A DNA stretch of 56,164 nt from Spirochaetaceae bacterium (GTDB taxonomy: Bacteria > Spirochaetota > Spirochaetia > Treponematales > Treponemataceae): assembly GCA_017936345.1 (NCBI GenBank), contig JAGBFT010000090.1, positions 1 through 56,164 on the forward strand. Reading direction: 5' to 3'. This document shows positions 42,588-53,329 of this stretch, in pieces; positions within the stretch are counted from its first letter, which is position 1, and each line of letters opens with the position of its first letter. The position numbers and the translations under genes were made by a program. Below the pieces are notes generated by a model. It did not search any database, was not told where the DNA came from, and worked only from the letters and a program-made list of their open reading frames with translations.

Positions 42588-42616
42588 AATGTAAATAATA
42601 TCTGCTGATACGTCAA
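42588..42616 (-). promoter_or_regulatory. Promoter of tpx
   Basis: Minus-strand TTGACG (42611-42616), 17 bp spacer, TACATT (42588-42593). Confidence 0.6.
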
Positions 42617-42701
42617 GGAATAACCACTATCTTTATTTACTATTTGCACACATCCAAAGGACAGTTTACCTGAATTTTGACTTGACCATTTTTAAGTACA
42701 G

Positions 42702-42731
42702 AAAAGGGGAGAACTTTAAGCTCTCCCCTTT
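42702..42731 (-). terminator. Terminator after the 50-residue ORF
   Basis: AAAGGGGAGA (42703-42712) pairs with TCTCCCCTTT (42722-42731), followed by TTTTC on the minus strand, five bases after the ORF stop. Confidence 0.8.
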
Positions 42732-42735
42732 ACAA

Positions 42736-42888
42736 TCAACCAAAAACTTCCGCGTAAATCTTTTTCCCCAATTCCTCTGGCGGAGCACTTGGCTCTAAAC
42801 CGTGGTCTTTAAAATATTGATCACGTTCAGACTGAATCATTTCGCTTAGTTCCTTGTTGAACTCTTTCATAAAATCCTCAAAGCTCAT
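42736..42888 (-). CDS. 50-residue hypothetical protein
   Basis: A short ORF opening MSFEDFMKEFNKELSEMIQ, acidic and helical, ending KKIYAEVFG. CGGAG lies six bases before the ATG and a clear terminator follows the stop at once, so it is a complete small transcription unit between tpx and rpsG. No membrane segment or metal motif. The family is unknown; size and charge would suit a small regulatory or protein-binding peptide. Confidence 0.7.
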   Translation of the reverse strand: MSFEDFMKEFNKELSEMIQSERDQYFKDHGLEPSAPPEELGKKIYAEVFG

Positions 42889-42996
42889 AATACACTCCGT
42901 ATGTTAAGTATTTATATTTATTCTCTTTAAGTACCCTATCATTCTACCACAATTAGCTATTTTTTACAAATATTTTTAATTAAACTTATTGAACAA

Positions 42997-43090
42997 AATT
43001 CAAAGAAACCAGACTATTTTTGGATATATCCCGATTTCTCGCAGACAGTAAAACTCAACTTAAGTTTTTGATTTAGTTTTTCTTTGAATT
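42997..43090. other. Long inverted repeat with inner hairpins, possible structured RNA
   Basis: AATTCAAAGAAA (42997-43008) and its exact complement TTTCTTTGAATT (43079-43090) enclose 70 bases with the palindromes AACTTAAGTT and GGATATATCC and a CGA-GAAA-TCG minihairpin on the minus strand. It lies in the gap between the rpsG terminator and the 50-residue ORF. No open frame fits. Could be a small RNA, a remnant element or chance in AT-rich DNA. Confidence 0.35.
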
Positions 43091-43097
43091 GCAAGCT

Positions 43098-43142
43098 AAA
43101 AAAAAAACCTCAAAAATCAACTTTCTGATTTCTGAGGTTTTC
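43098..43142 (-). terminator. Terminator of rpsL-rpsG
   Basis: AAAACCTCA (43104-43112) pairs with TGAGGTTTT (43133-43141), with inner pairing of AAATCA and TGATTT; a T-run of more than seven follows on the minus strand. Confidence 0.88.
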
Positions 43143-43165
43143 CATAGGTACAAAACAGTCAAATA

Positions 43166-43636
43166 CTACCAGCGATAGTGTGCAAAAGCCTTGTTCGCTT
43201 CTGCCATCTTGTGGGTATCTTCCTTCTTCTTGTAGGCAGTACCAGTATTGTTATAAGCATCCATTAACTCGTTGGCCAAACATTCACCCATTCCATGCCC
43301 ACTCTTAGCACGTGCAGCCTTAATAATCCAGCGCATTGCCAAAGCTTCACGACGAGCCTCGCGAATTTCAACAGGAACCTGGTATGTTGCACCACCAACA
43401 CGGCGGGACTTAACCTCAACCATGGGCTTGACATTTTCAAGAGCCTTTAAGAACACTTCCAAGGGCTCCTTGTCAGTCTTTTTCTTCAACAATTCCATTG
43501 CTTCATAAACAATACGTACACAAGTCGCCTTCTTTCCATCAATCATCATACGACAAACGAATTTAGAAATGACCGGACTATTGTACTTTGAATCAGGAGC
43601 AATAGGACGGTTAATGCTTTTATTCTTTCTTCCCAT
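43166..43636 (-). CDS. rpsG: Ribosomal protein S7
   Basis: 156 residues, the usual length of bacterial S7, with the conserved [14 protein letters not shown] start region, [11 protein letters not shown] and MRWIIKAAR segments. It nucleates assembly of the 30S head by binding the 3' domain of 16S rRNA. Follows rpsL by 11 bases. The str operon normally continues with fusA and tuf; here a terminator and unrelated genes follow. Confidence 0.98.
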   Translation of the reverse strand: MGRKNKSINRPIAPDSKYNSPVISKFVCRMMIDGKKATCVRIVYEAMELLKKKTDKEPLEVFLKALENVKPMVEVKSRRVGGATYQVPVEIREARREALAMRWIIKAARAKSGHGMGECLANELMDAYNNTGTAYKKKEDTHKMAEANKAFAHYRW

Positions 43637-43647
43637 CTTATGTCTCC

Positions 43648-44022
43648 TTATGCCTTAGGACGCTTTGCGCCGTACTTTGAGCGTCCGCGCTTTCGATCCT
43701 CTACACCGAGAGTATCCTTTGCACCACGAATAATATGATAGCGAACACCAGGAAGGTCTTTGACACGACCACCACGAATGAGAACAACGGAGTGCTCCTG
43801 CAAGTTATGCCCAATACCAGGAATATATGCAGTAACTTCAAATCCATTACCAAGGCGAACACGAGCAACCTTACGCAGGGCTGAGTTCGGTTTTTTAGGG
43901 GTGACAGTCATAACACGTGTACATACACCACGCTTCTGAGGACAAGACTGAAGTGCGGGAGACTTAGTCCTGTTTGCAACTGTCTTTCGTCCATGACGAA
44001 TCAACTGATTTATTGTAGGCAT
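43648..44022 (-). CDS. rpsL: Ribosomal protein S12
   Basis: 124 residues. The decoding-centre segments [11 protein letters not shown] (Lys43) and [25 protein letters not shown] are intact, the forms associated with streptomycin sensitivity. First gene of the rpsL-rpsG unit. AGGAGAAAAGG lies before the ATG, and a promoter overlapping the rpoC terminator lies about 85 bases upstream. Confidence 0.98.
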   Translation of the reverse strand: MPTINQLIRHGRKTVANRTKSPALQSCPQKRGVCTRVMTVTPKKPNSALRKVARVRLGNGFEVTAYIPGIGHNLQEHSVVLIRGGRVKDLPGVRYHIIRGAKDTLGVEDRKRGRSKYGAKRPKA

Positions 44023-44106
44023 TAGCCTTTTCTCCTATATTCCACCGGCAGCACTCCGGCTAAATTTGACAAAGAAAATCTACACCAAATGTGCAGAACG
44101 TTTAAA

Positions 44107-44136
44107 ATAGTATCAAAAAATCTGTAACAGTGTCAA
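44107..44136 (-). promoter_or_regulatory. rpsL promoter embedded in the rpoC terminator
   Basis: Minus-strand TTGACA (44131-44136) and TACTAT (44107-44112, TGA extension) with an 18 bp spacer (or GATACT at 16 bp). The -35 box lies in the loop of the terminator hairpin and the T-run lies in the spacer. Confidence 0.6.
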
Positions 44137-44151
44137 TTACCTGTTACAGAT
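44114..44151 (-). terminator. rpoC terminator
   Basis: ATCTGTAACAG (44120-44130) pairs perfectly with CTGTTACAGAT (44141-44151) around a 10-base loop; six T follow on the minus strand. GC is low, so read-through to rpsL is possible. Confidence 0.8.
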
Positions 44152-44157
44152 CACAAC

Positions 44158-47100
44158 CTATTTCTCTTCCATTTCGAATTCAACGTCATCTTGAAGGGCA
44201 ATTCTCTCCTGTTCCTCCCGTTCCAAACGACGACGCTCAACAATCTCATGCATCTGTACATCTAGGTCTGAAACAGTATCATCAAACAACTTGATGTTCT
44301 TGTAGTTGTTGATACCTGTACCAGCAGGAATCAAGTGGCCGATTGATACATTTTCTTTCAAACCACGGAGATAGTCTATTGAACCTGCAATAGCCGCATT
44401 TGTCAAAACACGAGTTGTCTCTTGGAATGAGGCAGCCGAGATAAATGAATCAATATTCAATGCAGACTTTGTAATACCTTGGAACATCGGACGTGCCACA
44501 GCGGGCTTACCACCGCTTTCCAAAACCTTACGGTTTTCTGCATGGAATTTGTATTTATCAACCTGCTGTCCATAGATGAACTTGGAATTTCCAACAGAAA
44601 CAATTTCCACCTTACGCAGCATCTGACGAATAATAATACCGATATGCTTGTCGTTAATTGTTACACCTTGTGAGCGGTAAACCTGCTGAATCTCATTCAT
44701 CAGGTAATTCTGCAATGCATTTTCTCCAAGAATTGCCAAAATATCGTGGGGACTAATTGAACCCTCACAAAGTTTTTCGCCAGCAACAACCTCATCTCCA
44801 TCACGAATCAAAAGCTTGCGGCTGATAGGAACCTGGTGCTCAAACTTGTTGTCATACATATCAACAACAGTAATAAGACGCTTACCCTTTGCAATACCCT
44901 TAAGTTGTACAATACCAGAAATCTGAGCCAATACAGAAGGCTCCTTGGGCTTTCTGGCTTCGAACAATTCTGAAACTCGAGGCAAACCACCAGTGATGTC
45001 AGCAGTTTTGGAAGCTTCTCTTGTTATTTTAGCGATAATGACTCCTTCCTTAATTTTGTCACCCTCGTTAACTAGCAAAATACTTCCAACTGGCAACGGA
45101 TAGCTTGCAATTCTTTCATTCGTTTCATCTGTGATATAAACACAAGGCTGTTTGGTTTCACTGTGCAAGTCCGTGATGGTTCTTTCAATTTTTTCTTTTC
45201 CACCCTGTACTGTAATCTCCTCACGCAGAGTAGAACCAAGAATAATATCCTCAAAGTTAACAGTACCTGTCTTTTCTGCAATGATAGGATCAGAGAAGGG
45301 ATCGAACACGGCCAAACGGTCTCCCTCAGGAACGAACTGACCTTCTTTAACCATAACAGTTGAGCCGTTCTGAATTTCCAAAACCTGCTCATTTCCTAGC
45401 AAATACAGCACATTATCAACGATATAGACACGGGCTGAATACTTAGAAAGTACATCAGAACCATTTCGCTTGACTAATGGAGCATCCTTTAAGATTCTCA
45501 TGCCATCTTCAACTAGCAACTCATCTTTTGTCTCTATATTGAGCTTTTCCAAAACCTTTGCTACTGTCATGGAACCCTTTCGTGAAAACAATTGTTCACC
45601 AGATTCCTTTTTAATGATGTTTGTCCCTCGGATTTTTTCTACAAGAACATCATTCTTAAGTTTAATGGAGTTTTCTTCACTTGAACGTGAAGCAATACCA
45701 CCAGTATGGAAGGTACGCATGGTTAACTGAGTACCAGGCTGTCCAATTGATTGGGCAGCAATAATACCTACAGCCTCGCCAATCTCCACAATCTTATTAC
45801 GTGCCAAGTTTCTGCCATAACACTTGCAGCAAACACCATGTTTGCATTCACAAGTTAATACTGTTCTTAGCTTAACCTTTTCCACACCAGCTTCTTCAAT
45901 CTTAGCAGCCAAATCATCTGTAATATATTCGTTTACATCACAGATAACTTCTCCTGTAATAGGATTGAAAACCCTCTCCAAGGTAAATCTTCCAGCAATT
46001 CGGTCTTTTAATGATTCAATTACCTCATCACCTTCTTTAACAGCTGAGTATTCCAAACCGTTGATTGTACCACAGTCTTCCTCATTAACAACTACATCCT
46101 GAGCAATATCAACAAGACGGCGTGTCAAATATCCAGCGTTTGCTGTTTTAAGAGCTGTATCAGAAAGACCCTTACGTGCACCGTTAGTTGAAATAAAGAA
46201 TTCAATAACAGAGAGGCCTTCCTTAAAGTTTGAACGGATGGGCAATTCAATAATGTCACCACTAGGCTTAGCCATCAAACCACGCATACCAGCCAACTGA
46301 CGAATCTGGTTCTTACTTCCTCGTGCACCAGAGTTAGCCATCATCCAGATGGTATTAAATCCGTCTTTATCAATCTCAAGCTCTTCCATCATGATCTTGG
46401 TAAGATTTTCATTTGTTTTTGCCCACTCAGAAGTTACCTTTTCTCGTCTTTCAGGTTCAGTCAGCTCACCACGGTCAAAGCTATCCTGAATCTTTTCAAC
46501 TTCTTTGTTGGCTTCCTCAATAATGCTTGCCTTGTCTTTTGGGATAAGGATATCATCCATAGAGATTGTTGCCCCAAAGAATGTAGCATACTTGTAACCA
46601 ACAGCCTTGATTGCATCCAACATCTTAACAGTTAGCCAAGCACCCTTTTCTTCGTGAACCATCTCAATGATTTTTTTCAATTCCTTATCACTAAGAGGCT
46701 TCAAATTTCCTCTCTCTTCAAGACATTTCCTTCTGTCTTCGGCAGAAAGCTTTTTGAAATTCTCTTCAACCTTCTTTTTGATTTCTTCTTTGCTTAAATC
46801 CTTGAACTCCTCTTTCGATGCGTACTCGGATACCATCCTAGCTTTGATTTGTGACTCCACTTCACTTTCGGTAAACTTTTCATCAACAAAATCAACTTCG
46901 TCAGGCAGCTCTTCGTTGAATTTTAATCGTCCTGCAGTCGTTTCGATTATTGCACCGTTATAGGGGGCTTTTTCCACAGGCACCTTGATTCTTGCCTGCC
47001 AGTCAATTACACCTGATTCGGCGGCCAAGAACACTTCATCTACAGAACTAAATCTCTTGCCAGTTCCCTTTGCATTGTGTTTTACAGCGGTTAGGTAATA

Positions 47101-48597
47101 AATACCGAGAACCATATCTTGTGATGGATACACAATAGTTTTACCATTAGCCGGGTCAAGAAGGTTTCGGGCAGAAAGCATCAGTGTCCAACACTCCATC
47201 TGAGCTGCCTGGGTCAAAGGTACGTGGACAGCCATCTGGTCACCGTCAAAGTCTGCATTAAACGCACGACAAACAAGAGGATGCAATCTGATGGCCTTTC
47301 CTTCTACCAGTACCGGCTCAAATGCCTGAATACCCAGACGGTGCAAGGTAGGCGCGCGGTTCAACATAACTGGATGTTCCCGGACAACCTCATCAAGAAT
47401 CTTAAATACCTCCGGCTTTTCCATATCTACAGCGATACGCGCCTTCTTTACGTTGAATTCAATATTCTTGTCTACCAGCTTCTTCATAATGAAGGGCTTA
47501 AACAATTCCAAGGCCATCTTTGTGGGTAGACCACACTGCCATAATTTTAATTCGGGACCGACAACAATTACAGAACGTCCAGAGTAGTCAACACGCTTAC
47601 CCAACAGGTTCTGACGGAAACGACCTTGCTTACCCTTCAACATATCTGAAATTGACTTGAGTGGTCTATTTGAAGCACCCTTGACAGCTCGCTTACGCTT
47701 TGAGTTATCGAAAAGAGCATCTACAGCCTCTTGAAGCATTCGCTTTTCATTCCTGATGATAATATCAGGAGCAGAAAGCTGCATTAACCTCTTGAGACGA
47801 TTGTTTCTGTTAATTACCCGTCGATACAAATCGTTTAAGTCGGAAGTGGCAAAACGTCCACCGTCCAGCTGCACCATTGGACGGAGCTCCGGTGGAATTA
47901 CAGGAATAACATCCAGAATCATCCAAGAGCATTTATTTCCAGACGCACGGAAATTTTCCACCAATTCAATTCTCTTAAGAAGACGTTTGTCACTCTTGGG
48001 ACCCTTTTCTTCCATCTTGAGACGAAGCTCAGCTGCCAACTCGTCAAGATTCAATTCTTCCAAAAGGGTCTTAATTGCCTCAGCACCCATACCTGCTGTG
48101 AAAGAGCCACCGTAGCGTTCTACATGTTCAATATACTCATCTTCTGTGAGCAAATCCATCTTTTTAAGGTCCGTATCACCAGCATCAATTACGATGTATT
48201 TCTCATAATATAATACCGAGCGGAGAGCCTGTTGCTGCAAGTCTAATAAAAGTCCCATTCGCGTAGGTGATGAACGATAATACCAAATATGAGATACAGG
48301 AGCAGCCAACTCAATGTGTCCCATGCGTTCACGACGTACCTTAAAGTGCGTTACTTCAACACCGCAACGATCGCATACAACACCCTTGTACCGGATGGAC
48401 TTAAACTTTCCACAAAAGCATTCCCATTCTTTTGTGGTTCCAAAAATTCGTTCACAAAATAGTCCATCCTTCTCAGGGCGGAGAGTACGGTAATTTATTG
48501 TCTCTGGTTTCTTTACTTCACCGTATGACCATGCACGCATTACCTCAGGTGAAGCAAGTTTTATCATCAAACTATCAAAATCTTGAATATCCCGCAT
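44158..48597 (-). CDS. rpoC: RNA polymerase beta' subunit
   Basis: 1479 residues, longer than the roughly 1400 usual in bacteria. The active-site motif [12 protein letters not shown] places the Mg ligands at Asp449, Asp451 and Asp453. The N-terminal zinc site (CFCGK ... CDRCG) and second zinc site ([11 protein letters not shown]) are present. Most of the extra length is a highly charged helical stretch at about residues 573-637, just before the [18 protein letters not shown] segment. Eleven bases after rpoB, with GGAGAG before the ATG, so they are made together. A terminator follows. Confidence 0.97.
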   Translation of the reverse strand: MRDIQDFDSLMIKLASPEVMRAWSYGEVKKPETINYRTLRPEKDGLFCERIFGTTKEWECFCGKFKSIRYKGVVCDRCGVEVTHFKVRRERMGHIELAAPVSHIWYYRSSPTRMGLLLDLQQQALRSVLYYEKYIVIDAGDTDLKKMDLLTEDEYIEHVERYGGSFTAGMGAEAIKTLLEELNLDELAAELRLKMEEKGPKSDKRLLKRIELVENFRASGNKCSWMILDVIPVIPPELRPMVQLDGGRFATSDLNDLYRRVINRNNRLKRLMQLSAPDIIIRNEKRMLQEAVDALFDNSKRKRAVKGASNRPLKSISDMLKGKQGRFRQNLLGKRVDYSGRSVIVVGPELKLWQCGLPTKMALELFKPFIMKKLVDKNIEFNVKKARIAVDMEKPEVFKILDEVVREHPVMLNRAPTLHRLGIQAFEPVLVEGKAIRLHPLVCRAFNADFDGDQMAVHVPLTQAAQMECWTLMLSARNLLDPANGKTIVYPSQDMVLGIYYLTAVKHNAKGTGKRFSSVDEVFLAAESGVIDWQARIKVPVEKAPYNGAIIETTAGRLKFNEELPDEVDFVDEKFTESEVESQIKARMVSEYASKEEFKDLSKEEIKKKVEENFKKLSAEDRRKCLEERGNLKPLSDKELKKIIEMVHEEKGAWLTVKMLDAIKAVGYKYATFFGATISMDDILIPKDKASIIEEANKEVEKIQDSFDRGELTEPERREKVTSEWAKTNENLTKIMMEELEIDKDGFNTIWMMANSGARGSKNQIRQLAGMRGLMAKPSGDIIELPIRSNFKEGLSVIEFFISTNGARKGLSDTALKTANAGYLTRRLVDIAQDVVVNEEDCGTINGLEYSAVKEGDEVIESLKDRIAGRFTLERVFNPITGEVICDVNEYITDDLAAKIEEAGVEKVKLRTVLTCECKHGVCCKCYGRNLARNKIVEIGEAVGIIAAQSIGQPGTQLTMRTFHTGGIASRSSEENSIKLKNDVLVEKIRGTNIIKKESGEQLFSRKGSMTVAKVLEKLNIETKDELLVEDGMRILKDAPLVKRNGSDVLSKYSARVYIVDNVLYLLGNEQVLEIQNGSTVMVKEGQFVPEGDRLAVFDPFSDPIIAEKTGTVNFEDIILGSTLREEITVQGGKEKIERTITDLHSETKQPCVYITDETNERIASYPLPVGSILLVNEGDKIKEGVIIAKITREASKTADITGGLPRVSELFEARKPKEPSVLAQISGIVQLKGIAKGKRLITVVDMYDNKFEHQVPISRKLLIRDGDEVVAGEKLCEGSISPHDILAILGENALQNYLMNEIQQVYRSQGVTINDKHIGIIIRQMLRKVEIVSVGNSKFIYGQQVDKYKFHAENRKVLESGGKPAVARPMFQGITKSALNIDSFISAASFQETTRVLTNAAIAGSIDYLRGLKENVSIGHLIPAGTGINNYKNIKLFDDTVSDLDVQMHEIVERRRLEREEQERIALQDDVEFEMEEK

Positions 48598-48608
48598 ACA
48601 AATCTCTC

Positions 48609-51600
48609 CTATGACTCAAAGTCAGAACCAATCTTATTGATCATGTCCTCATCACGTTCAGTAAGGGGTATTTGCCTACCCTTTTCATCGTAAATGGTAA
48701 GATCAAGTCCTAGACCCCGCAATTCCTGAACCAGAACGTTAAATGATTCTGGTACACCAGCTGCTGTGGAAGGCTCTCCCTTAACAATTGACTCATAAAT
48801 CTTGGAACGACCATTCATATCGTCAGACTTAATTGTAAGAAGTTCCTGGAGTGTATTGGCTGCACCATAAGCCTCCAATGCCCATACCTCCATTTCTCCC
48901 AAACGCTGTCCACCAAACTGTGCCTTACCACCCAAGGGCTGCTGGGTAACAAGCGAGTAAGGTCCAGTTGAACGGGCATGCATCTTATCATCAACCAAGT
49001 GATGCAGCTTCATAAAGTAAATCACCCCAACGAATACATCATTCTTGAAGGGTTCACCTGTTCTGCCATCGTATAAGGTCGCCTTAGAATTAGGATTAAA
49101 TCCTGCCTCCACCAGTTTTTTCTCAATTTGCTCATTTGTAGGTGACTGGAATACAGGCGACTCATACCATTCGTTTAACTTCCATCCAGCTAAACCTAGC
49201 TCAGATTCCATAATCTGACCAATGTTCATTCGAGAAGGAACACCCAGTGGGTTCAAACAAATATCAAGAGGAGTTCCGTCTTCAAGGTAGGGCATATCCT
49301 CGATAGGAAGGATACGGGCAACAATACCCTTGTTTCCATGTCGACCAGCCATTTTGTCACCTTCACGTAACTTACGCTTGGTTGCAATCAAAACCTTTAC
49401 AACTTCCTCTACACCAGGATTCAAGTCATTACCATCAATTCTCTTAAGGCGTTGAACATCAATAACAGTACCCTCTACTCCATGTGGCACGCGGAGAGAT
49501 GTATCACGAACCTCCTTAGCCCTTTCACCAAAGATTGAGTTCAACAACTTAAATTCAGGAGTCGTTTCTGTTTCACTCTTGGGCGTAGTCTTACCAACCA
49601 AAATATCCTGGGAACGTACTATGGCTCCAATTCTAATAACACCTTCTTGATCAAGGTTTGCCAACAAATCCTCACTGGTGTTGGGAATATCTCGAGTAAT
49701 CTTTTCTGGTCCAAGCTTTGTATCTCGAATCTCTGTTGTATACTCACGGATATGAATGGAAGTAAACATATCCTCTTTAAGAACTCTTTGAGAAATAAGG
49801 ATGGCATCCTCGTAGTTGTATCCATTCCACGGAACAAATCCTACCAGAATATTTCTTCCTAAAGCCAACTCACCGTTAAAGGTCGCAGGTCCGTCTGCAA
49901 GAACATCCCCCTTCTTAACCTTCTGCCCGAATTCAACAATAGGTCGTTGGTGGTAACACGTATCTTGGTTTGTTCTCTGGTACTTTAATACCTGATAAAG
50001 ATCCAAGTCATCATCAGACTTTGCCGCATCAGGCTTAACACGAATTTCATCAGAGGCTACAAATACAACCTCTCCGTCCCGCTTTGCCTTGATAAGCACC
50101 CCGGAGTCGTAGGCACACTTGGCTTCCATACCAGTACCAACATGGGGTGGTTCTGGGAACAGAAGGGGAACAGCCTGACGCTGCATATTTGAACCCATGA
50201 GAGCACGGTTTGCATCGTCATGCTCCAAGAAAGGAACAAGGGCAGCAGATACAGAAATTACCTGCTTGGGAGAAACGTCCATGTAATCCACAGCCTTTGG
50301 TGAACGGGTAATATAATCACCCTGGTTTCTACATGAAATCTGCTCTGTAGCAAAGGTTCCGTCGTCATTAAGATTTACAGAAACCTGCCCGATATAGTAT
50401 CTATCTTCATCCATAGCAGAAAGATAATCAACCTCATCCGTGGCACGTCCATCCACAACCTTTCGATATGGAGCCTCCAGGAAACCGTATTCATTAACAC
50501 GGGTATAGATGGCCAGAGAAACAATCAAACCAATATTTGGTCCTTCAGGAGTCTCAATGGGACACATTCTGCCGTAGTGAGTATAGTGAACATCACGAAC
50601 CTCAATTCCGGCACGATCTCGAGAGAGACCACCAGGTCCCAATGCATTCAAACGACGCTTATGGGTTAACTCAGCAAGGGGGTTTACCTGATCCATAAAC
50701 TGAGACAACTGACTGGAACTAAAAGACTCTTTAATCTTGGCGACAATAGGCTTGATGGAAATCAAATCTTGAGGTCGAAGAGTTTCTGTTTCCTTCAAAC
50801 TCATACGCTCTCTGGCAATCCTTGCCATCTTATTGAAAGCACCCTTCAAGTCTGAAGTCATCAACTCACCAACGGAGCGAACACGACGGTTCCCCAAGTG
50901 GTCAATATCATCGAGTGGAGAATCTCCAACATAAACCTTGATAAGGAACTTCATTGTTGAAATGATGTCTTGCTTAACTAGGGTATGCTCCTGAATATCT
51001 TCCTTGTAGCCAAATTTCTTATTGAGTTTATAACGACCAACTCTTCCCAAATCATAGCGATCATTTGAGAAGAACATTTTCATCAAATCCTTTTCAGCAT
51101 TTTCAACGAGGATAGATTCTCCTGGCATAAGAACGCTATAAACGGCTGATATAGCCTCTTCTTTTGTAGGCTCATCCGAATCAAACCCCTCCTTTGCAAA
51201 GCGAATTTCCTCCCTCTCAAAACAGTTGATAATCATCTGAGAACTCAATGAAGTATCATCACCACTATTTGAGGTCTTATTGTTTTTTGGCTCTCCAAAA
51301 CGGATAACAGTCAAATCCGAAATTTTATTGAGAATCAACTCGTCAATATTGTGCAAGTGAAGTTTATCACCAGCACGGAACAATTTCTTGGACTCCCCGG
51401 TTTCAGCATCGGTGATATATATAGCATCGGCCAACACTCGATTCACAAGCTTCTCTTTGGATTCAGGAGTGTCTTCCAAGGTCACCTTTTCTGTGTCGTA
51501 AAAACAACGGATTATTTCTTCACGAGTAGTAAAACCCAAAGCACGCAAGAAAATAGTTCCCAGGATACGCTTTTTACGCTCAATCTTTGCGTAAATCAAT

Positions 51601-52154
51601 TCCTTCTTTTGATCGATTTCAAATTCCAGCCAACTTCCACGATAAGGAATAATTCGACTGGAATAAACACCCTTATCATGACTAAAAATAACACCAGGGG
51701 AGCGGTGAATCTGGGAAACAACAACACGCTCGGCACCATTGATAATAAAGGTACCACGATCGGTCATAAGGGGAATGTCTCCCATGTATATATCTTTTTG
51801 ACGGATTTCTCCCGTCTGCTGAAAATTCAAATTGATACGAGCTTTTAAGGGAACACAGTAAGTCAATCCCTTCTGTTTGCATTCAAGCTCAGAGAATTTT
51901 ATATTTTTTTCATCCAGTTCGTAATATTCATACTCGAGAATCATATCACCGTTGGGACTTTCGATAGGGAATGTGGAAGAAAAAACCTCCTGAAGTCCTT
52001 GTTCTGCGAGTGGTTCATTATTGTCCAGTTTTTCCTTCTGCAAAAAACTCTCATAAGAAGAAAGTTGGATATCAATGAGGTTGGGCAAATCCATAAAACT
52101 CTGGATATTTTTGCCTATGTACTGACGATTAATCGTCCGAGTTTTTGCGAACAT
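48609..52154 (-). CDS. rpoB: RNA polymerase beta subunit
   Basis: About 1181 residues. The rifampicin region reads [20 protein letters not shown] then [13 protein letters not shown]: Asn504 (codon at 50646-50648) stands where E. coli has Ser531. Asn at this site is known from Borrelia and treponemes and goes with natural rifampicin resistance. C-terminal catalytic segments such as [14 protein letters not shown] and [20 protein letters not shown] are intact. The TTG directly before the ATG is read through by the open frame, but GGGGGG sits best for the ATG at 52154. Confidence 0.97.
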   Translation of the reverse strand: MFAKTRTINRQYIGKNIQSFMDLPNLIDIQLSSYESFLQKEKLDNNEPLAEQGLQEVFSSTFPIESPNGDMILEYEYYELDEKNIKFSELECKQKGLTYCVPLKARINLNFQQTGEIRQKDIYMGDIPLMTDRGTFIINGAERVVVSQIHRSPGVIFSHDKGVYSSRIIPYRGSWLEFEIDQKKELIYAKIERKKRILGTIFLRALGFTTREEIIRCFYDTEKVTLEDTPESKEKLVNRVLADAIYITDAETGESKKLFRAGDKLHLHNIDELILNKISDLTVIRFGEPKNNKTSNSGDDTSLSSQMIINCFEREEIRFAKEGFDSDEPTKEEAISAVYSVLMPGESILVENAEKDLMKMFFSNDRYDLGRVGRYKLNKKFGYKEDIQEHTLVKQDIISTMKFLIKVYVGDSPLDDIDHLGNRRVRSVGELMTSDLKGAFNKMARIARERMSLKETETLRPQDLISIKPIVAKIKESFSSSQLSQFMDQVNPLAELTHKRRLNALGPGGLSRDRAGIEVRDVHYTHYGRMCPIETPEGPNIGLIVSLAIYTRVNEYGFLEAPYRKVVDGRATDEVDYLSAMDEDRYYIGQVSVNLNDDGTFATEQISCRNQGDYITRSPKAVDYMDVSPKQVISVSAALVPFLEHDDANRALMGSNMQRQAVPLLFPEPPHVGTGMEAKCAYDSGVLIKAKRDGEVVFVASDEIRVKPDAAKSDDDLDLYQVLKYQRTNQDTCYHQRPIVEFGQKVKKGDVLADGPATFNGELALGRNILVGFVPWNGYNYEDAILISQRVLKEDMFTSIHIREYTTEIRDTKLGPEKITRDIPNTSEDLLANLDQEGVIRIGAIVRSQDILVGKTTPKSETETTPEFKLLNSIFGERAKEVRDTSLRVPHGVEGTVIDVQRLKRIDGNDLNPGVEEVVKVLIATKRKLREGDKMAGRHGNKGIVARILPIEDMPYLEDGTPLDICLNPLGVPSRMNIGQIMESELGLAGWKLNEWYESPVFQSPTNEQIEKKLVEAGFNPNSKATLYDGRTGEPFKNDVFVGVIYFMKLHHLVDDKMHARSTGPYSLVTQQPLGGKAQFGGQRLGEMEVWALEAYGAANTLQELLTIKSDDMNGRSKIYESIVKGEPSTAAGVPESFNVLVQELRGLGLDLTIYDEKGRQIPLTERDEDMINKIGSDFES

Positions 52155-52258
52155 CAAATCCCCCCTTGACTGATGTGTATTCTAAACAGATATAGCCACC
52201 GAGAAAAACTCCCGGCAGCAACAAATAAAACGAGAAATCAGAATAGACTCAACAAGTA

Positions 52259-52283
52259 GCCGCACCAGATCTTCTGGCACGGC
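52259..52283 (-). promoter_or_regulatory. Strong stem-loop between rplL and rpoB
   Basis: GCCGTGCCAGA and TCTGGTGCGGC (minus strand) form 11 pairs, two of them G-T, around the loop AGA. No T-run follows. In E. coli the same interval holds an attenuator and an RNase III site; a similar role in setting the ratio of polymerase to ribosomal protein is inferred. The rest of the 147-base gap holds no gene. Confidence 0.7.
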
Positions 52284-52301
52284 CAAGGCTGTAGCCAAGA
52301 C

Positions 52302-52682
52302 TTATGCAATCTTAACAACTCCACCTGCTTCTTCAATTTCTTTCTTAATCTTTTCTGCTTCTTCCTTGGAAACACCTTCTTTAAGTGGCTTGGGTGCACC
52401 CTCAACCAACTCCTTGGCTTCCTTAAGACCCAAACCGGTAATTCCACGAACAGCCTTGATAACTGCAATTTTCTTATCAGCGGCGGCACTTTCGAGAGTT
52501 ACATTGAACTCAGTCTGCTCTTCAGCAGCAGCGGCAGGAGCCGCACCAGCACCGGCTACCATAACGGGAGCTGCGGCGGTTACACCGAACTTCTCCTCCA
52601 TAGCCTTTACAAGCTCGGATGCTTCCAAAACTGTCATTGAAGCAATTGCATCAAGAATCTGATCTGTAGTTAAAGCTGCCAT
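52302..52682 (-). CDS. rplL: Ribosomal protein L7/L12
   Basis: 126 residues: N-terminal dimerisation domain (about 1-33), Ala-rich hinge ([17 protein letters not shown]) and C-terminal factor-binding domain ([20 protein letters not shown]). Forms the multi-copy stalk that recruits elongation factors. AAGGAG precedes the ATG. Separated from rplJ by hairpins and from rpoB by a strong stem-loop. Confidence 0.98.
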   Translation of the reverse strand: MAALTTDQILDAIASMTVLEASELVKAMEEKFGVTAAAPVMVAGAGAAPAAAAEEQTEFNVTLESAAADKKIAVIKAVRGITGLGLKEAKELVEGAPKPLKEGVSKEEAEKIKKEIEEAGGVVKIA

Positions 52683-52716
52683 ATTATCTTCTCCTTATTC
52701 AATAGGCATTAATTTT

Positions 52717-52791
52717 ATACACAGACAGGAGGACAGCGCCTGAAGCCTGACTGTGCCTTATCATAGGTGAAATCTAACAAACTGCTAGATT
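52717..52791 (-). promoter_or_regulatory. Two stem-loops between rplJ and rplL
   Basis: CACAGACAGG (52720-52729) pairs with CCTGACTGTG (52746-52755) save one position; AATCTA (52771-52776) pairs with TAGATT (52786-52791). They fill the 120-base rplJ-rplL gap and could help raise L12 over L10 or mark a processing site. Confidence 0.5.
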
Positions 52792-52802
52792 ACCGGCATT
52801 GA

Positions 52803-53327
52803 TTACTCGGCTGCCGCTTCTCCACCTTCTGATTTTTTGTCCACATAGGCCTGCAATGTTGCGGCCAGTTTCTGTATAGGAGCGTTGATTGTAGACATAA
52901 TCATTGCAATCAACTGCTTCTTTCCCGGGAGCTTTGAGAATGCTTCCAGTTTAGCTGCATCATACTTTTCTTTGTCAATCAAGCCACCCTTGATTTCAAG
53001 GGCAGGTGTCTCTTTTGCAAAGTCATATAAAATCTTTGCAACTTCATTTGTATCCTCTGTCGACAAAGCAATAGCTGTAGGTCCAGCCAAGTACTCCGCA
53101 ACACCCTCAACCTGCATCTCTTCAAATGCAATGCGTGCAAAGTTATTCTTGATAACCTTGAAAGTACAGTTCTTTTCCCGCAGTTGCTTGCGAAGTGCAG
53201 AAATTTGCTCCACTGTCAATCCACGATAATCTGCAAAAATGTAGTCAGAACCAGTTTCCAGAACAGCCTTTGCTGCAGCAATGGCCTCTACCTTTGCAGG
53301 CTGGACTTTCTTTGCTTTAATAGCCAT
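52803..53327 (-). CDS. rplJ: Ribosomal protein L10
   Basis: 174 residues with the L10 start region SDYIFADYRGLTVEQISALR and KVIKNNFARIAFEE. It anchors L12 dimers on 23S rRNA. The Ala-rich C-terminal helix binds L12. Only two bases separate it from rplA, so the usual long rplJ leader for L10 autoregulation is absent upstream. Confidence 0.97.
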   Translation of the reverse strand: MAIKAKKVQPAKVEAIAAAKAVLETGSDYIFADYRGLTVEQISALRKQLREKNCTFKVIKNNFARIAFEEMQVEGVAEYLAGPTAIALSTEDTNEVAKILYDFAKETPALEIKGGLIDKEKYDAAKLEAFSKLPGKKQLIAMIMSTINAPIQKLAATLQAYVDKKSEGGEAAAE

Positions 53328-53329
53328 TC

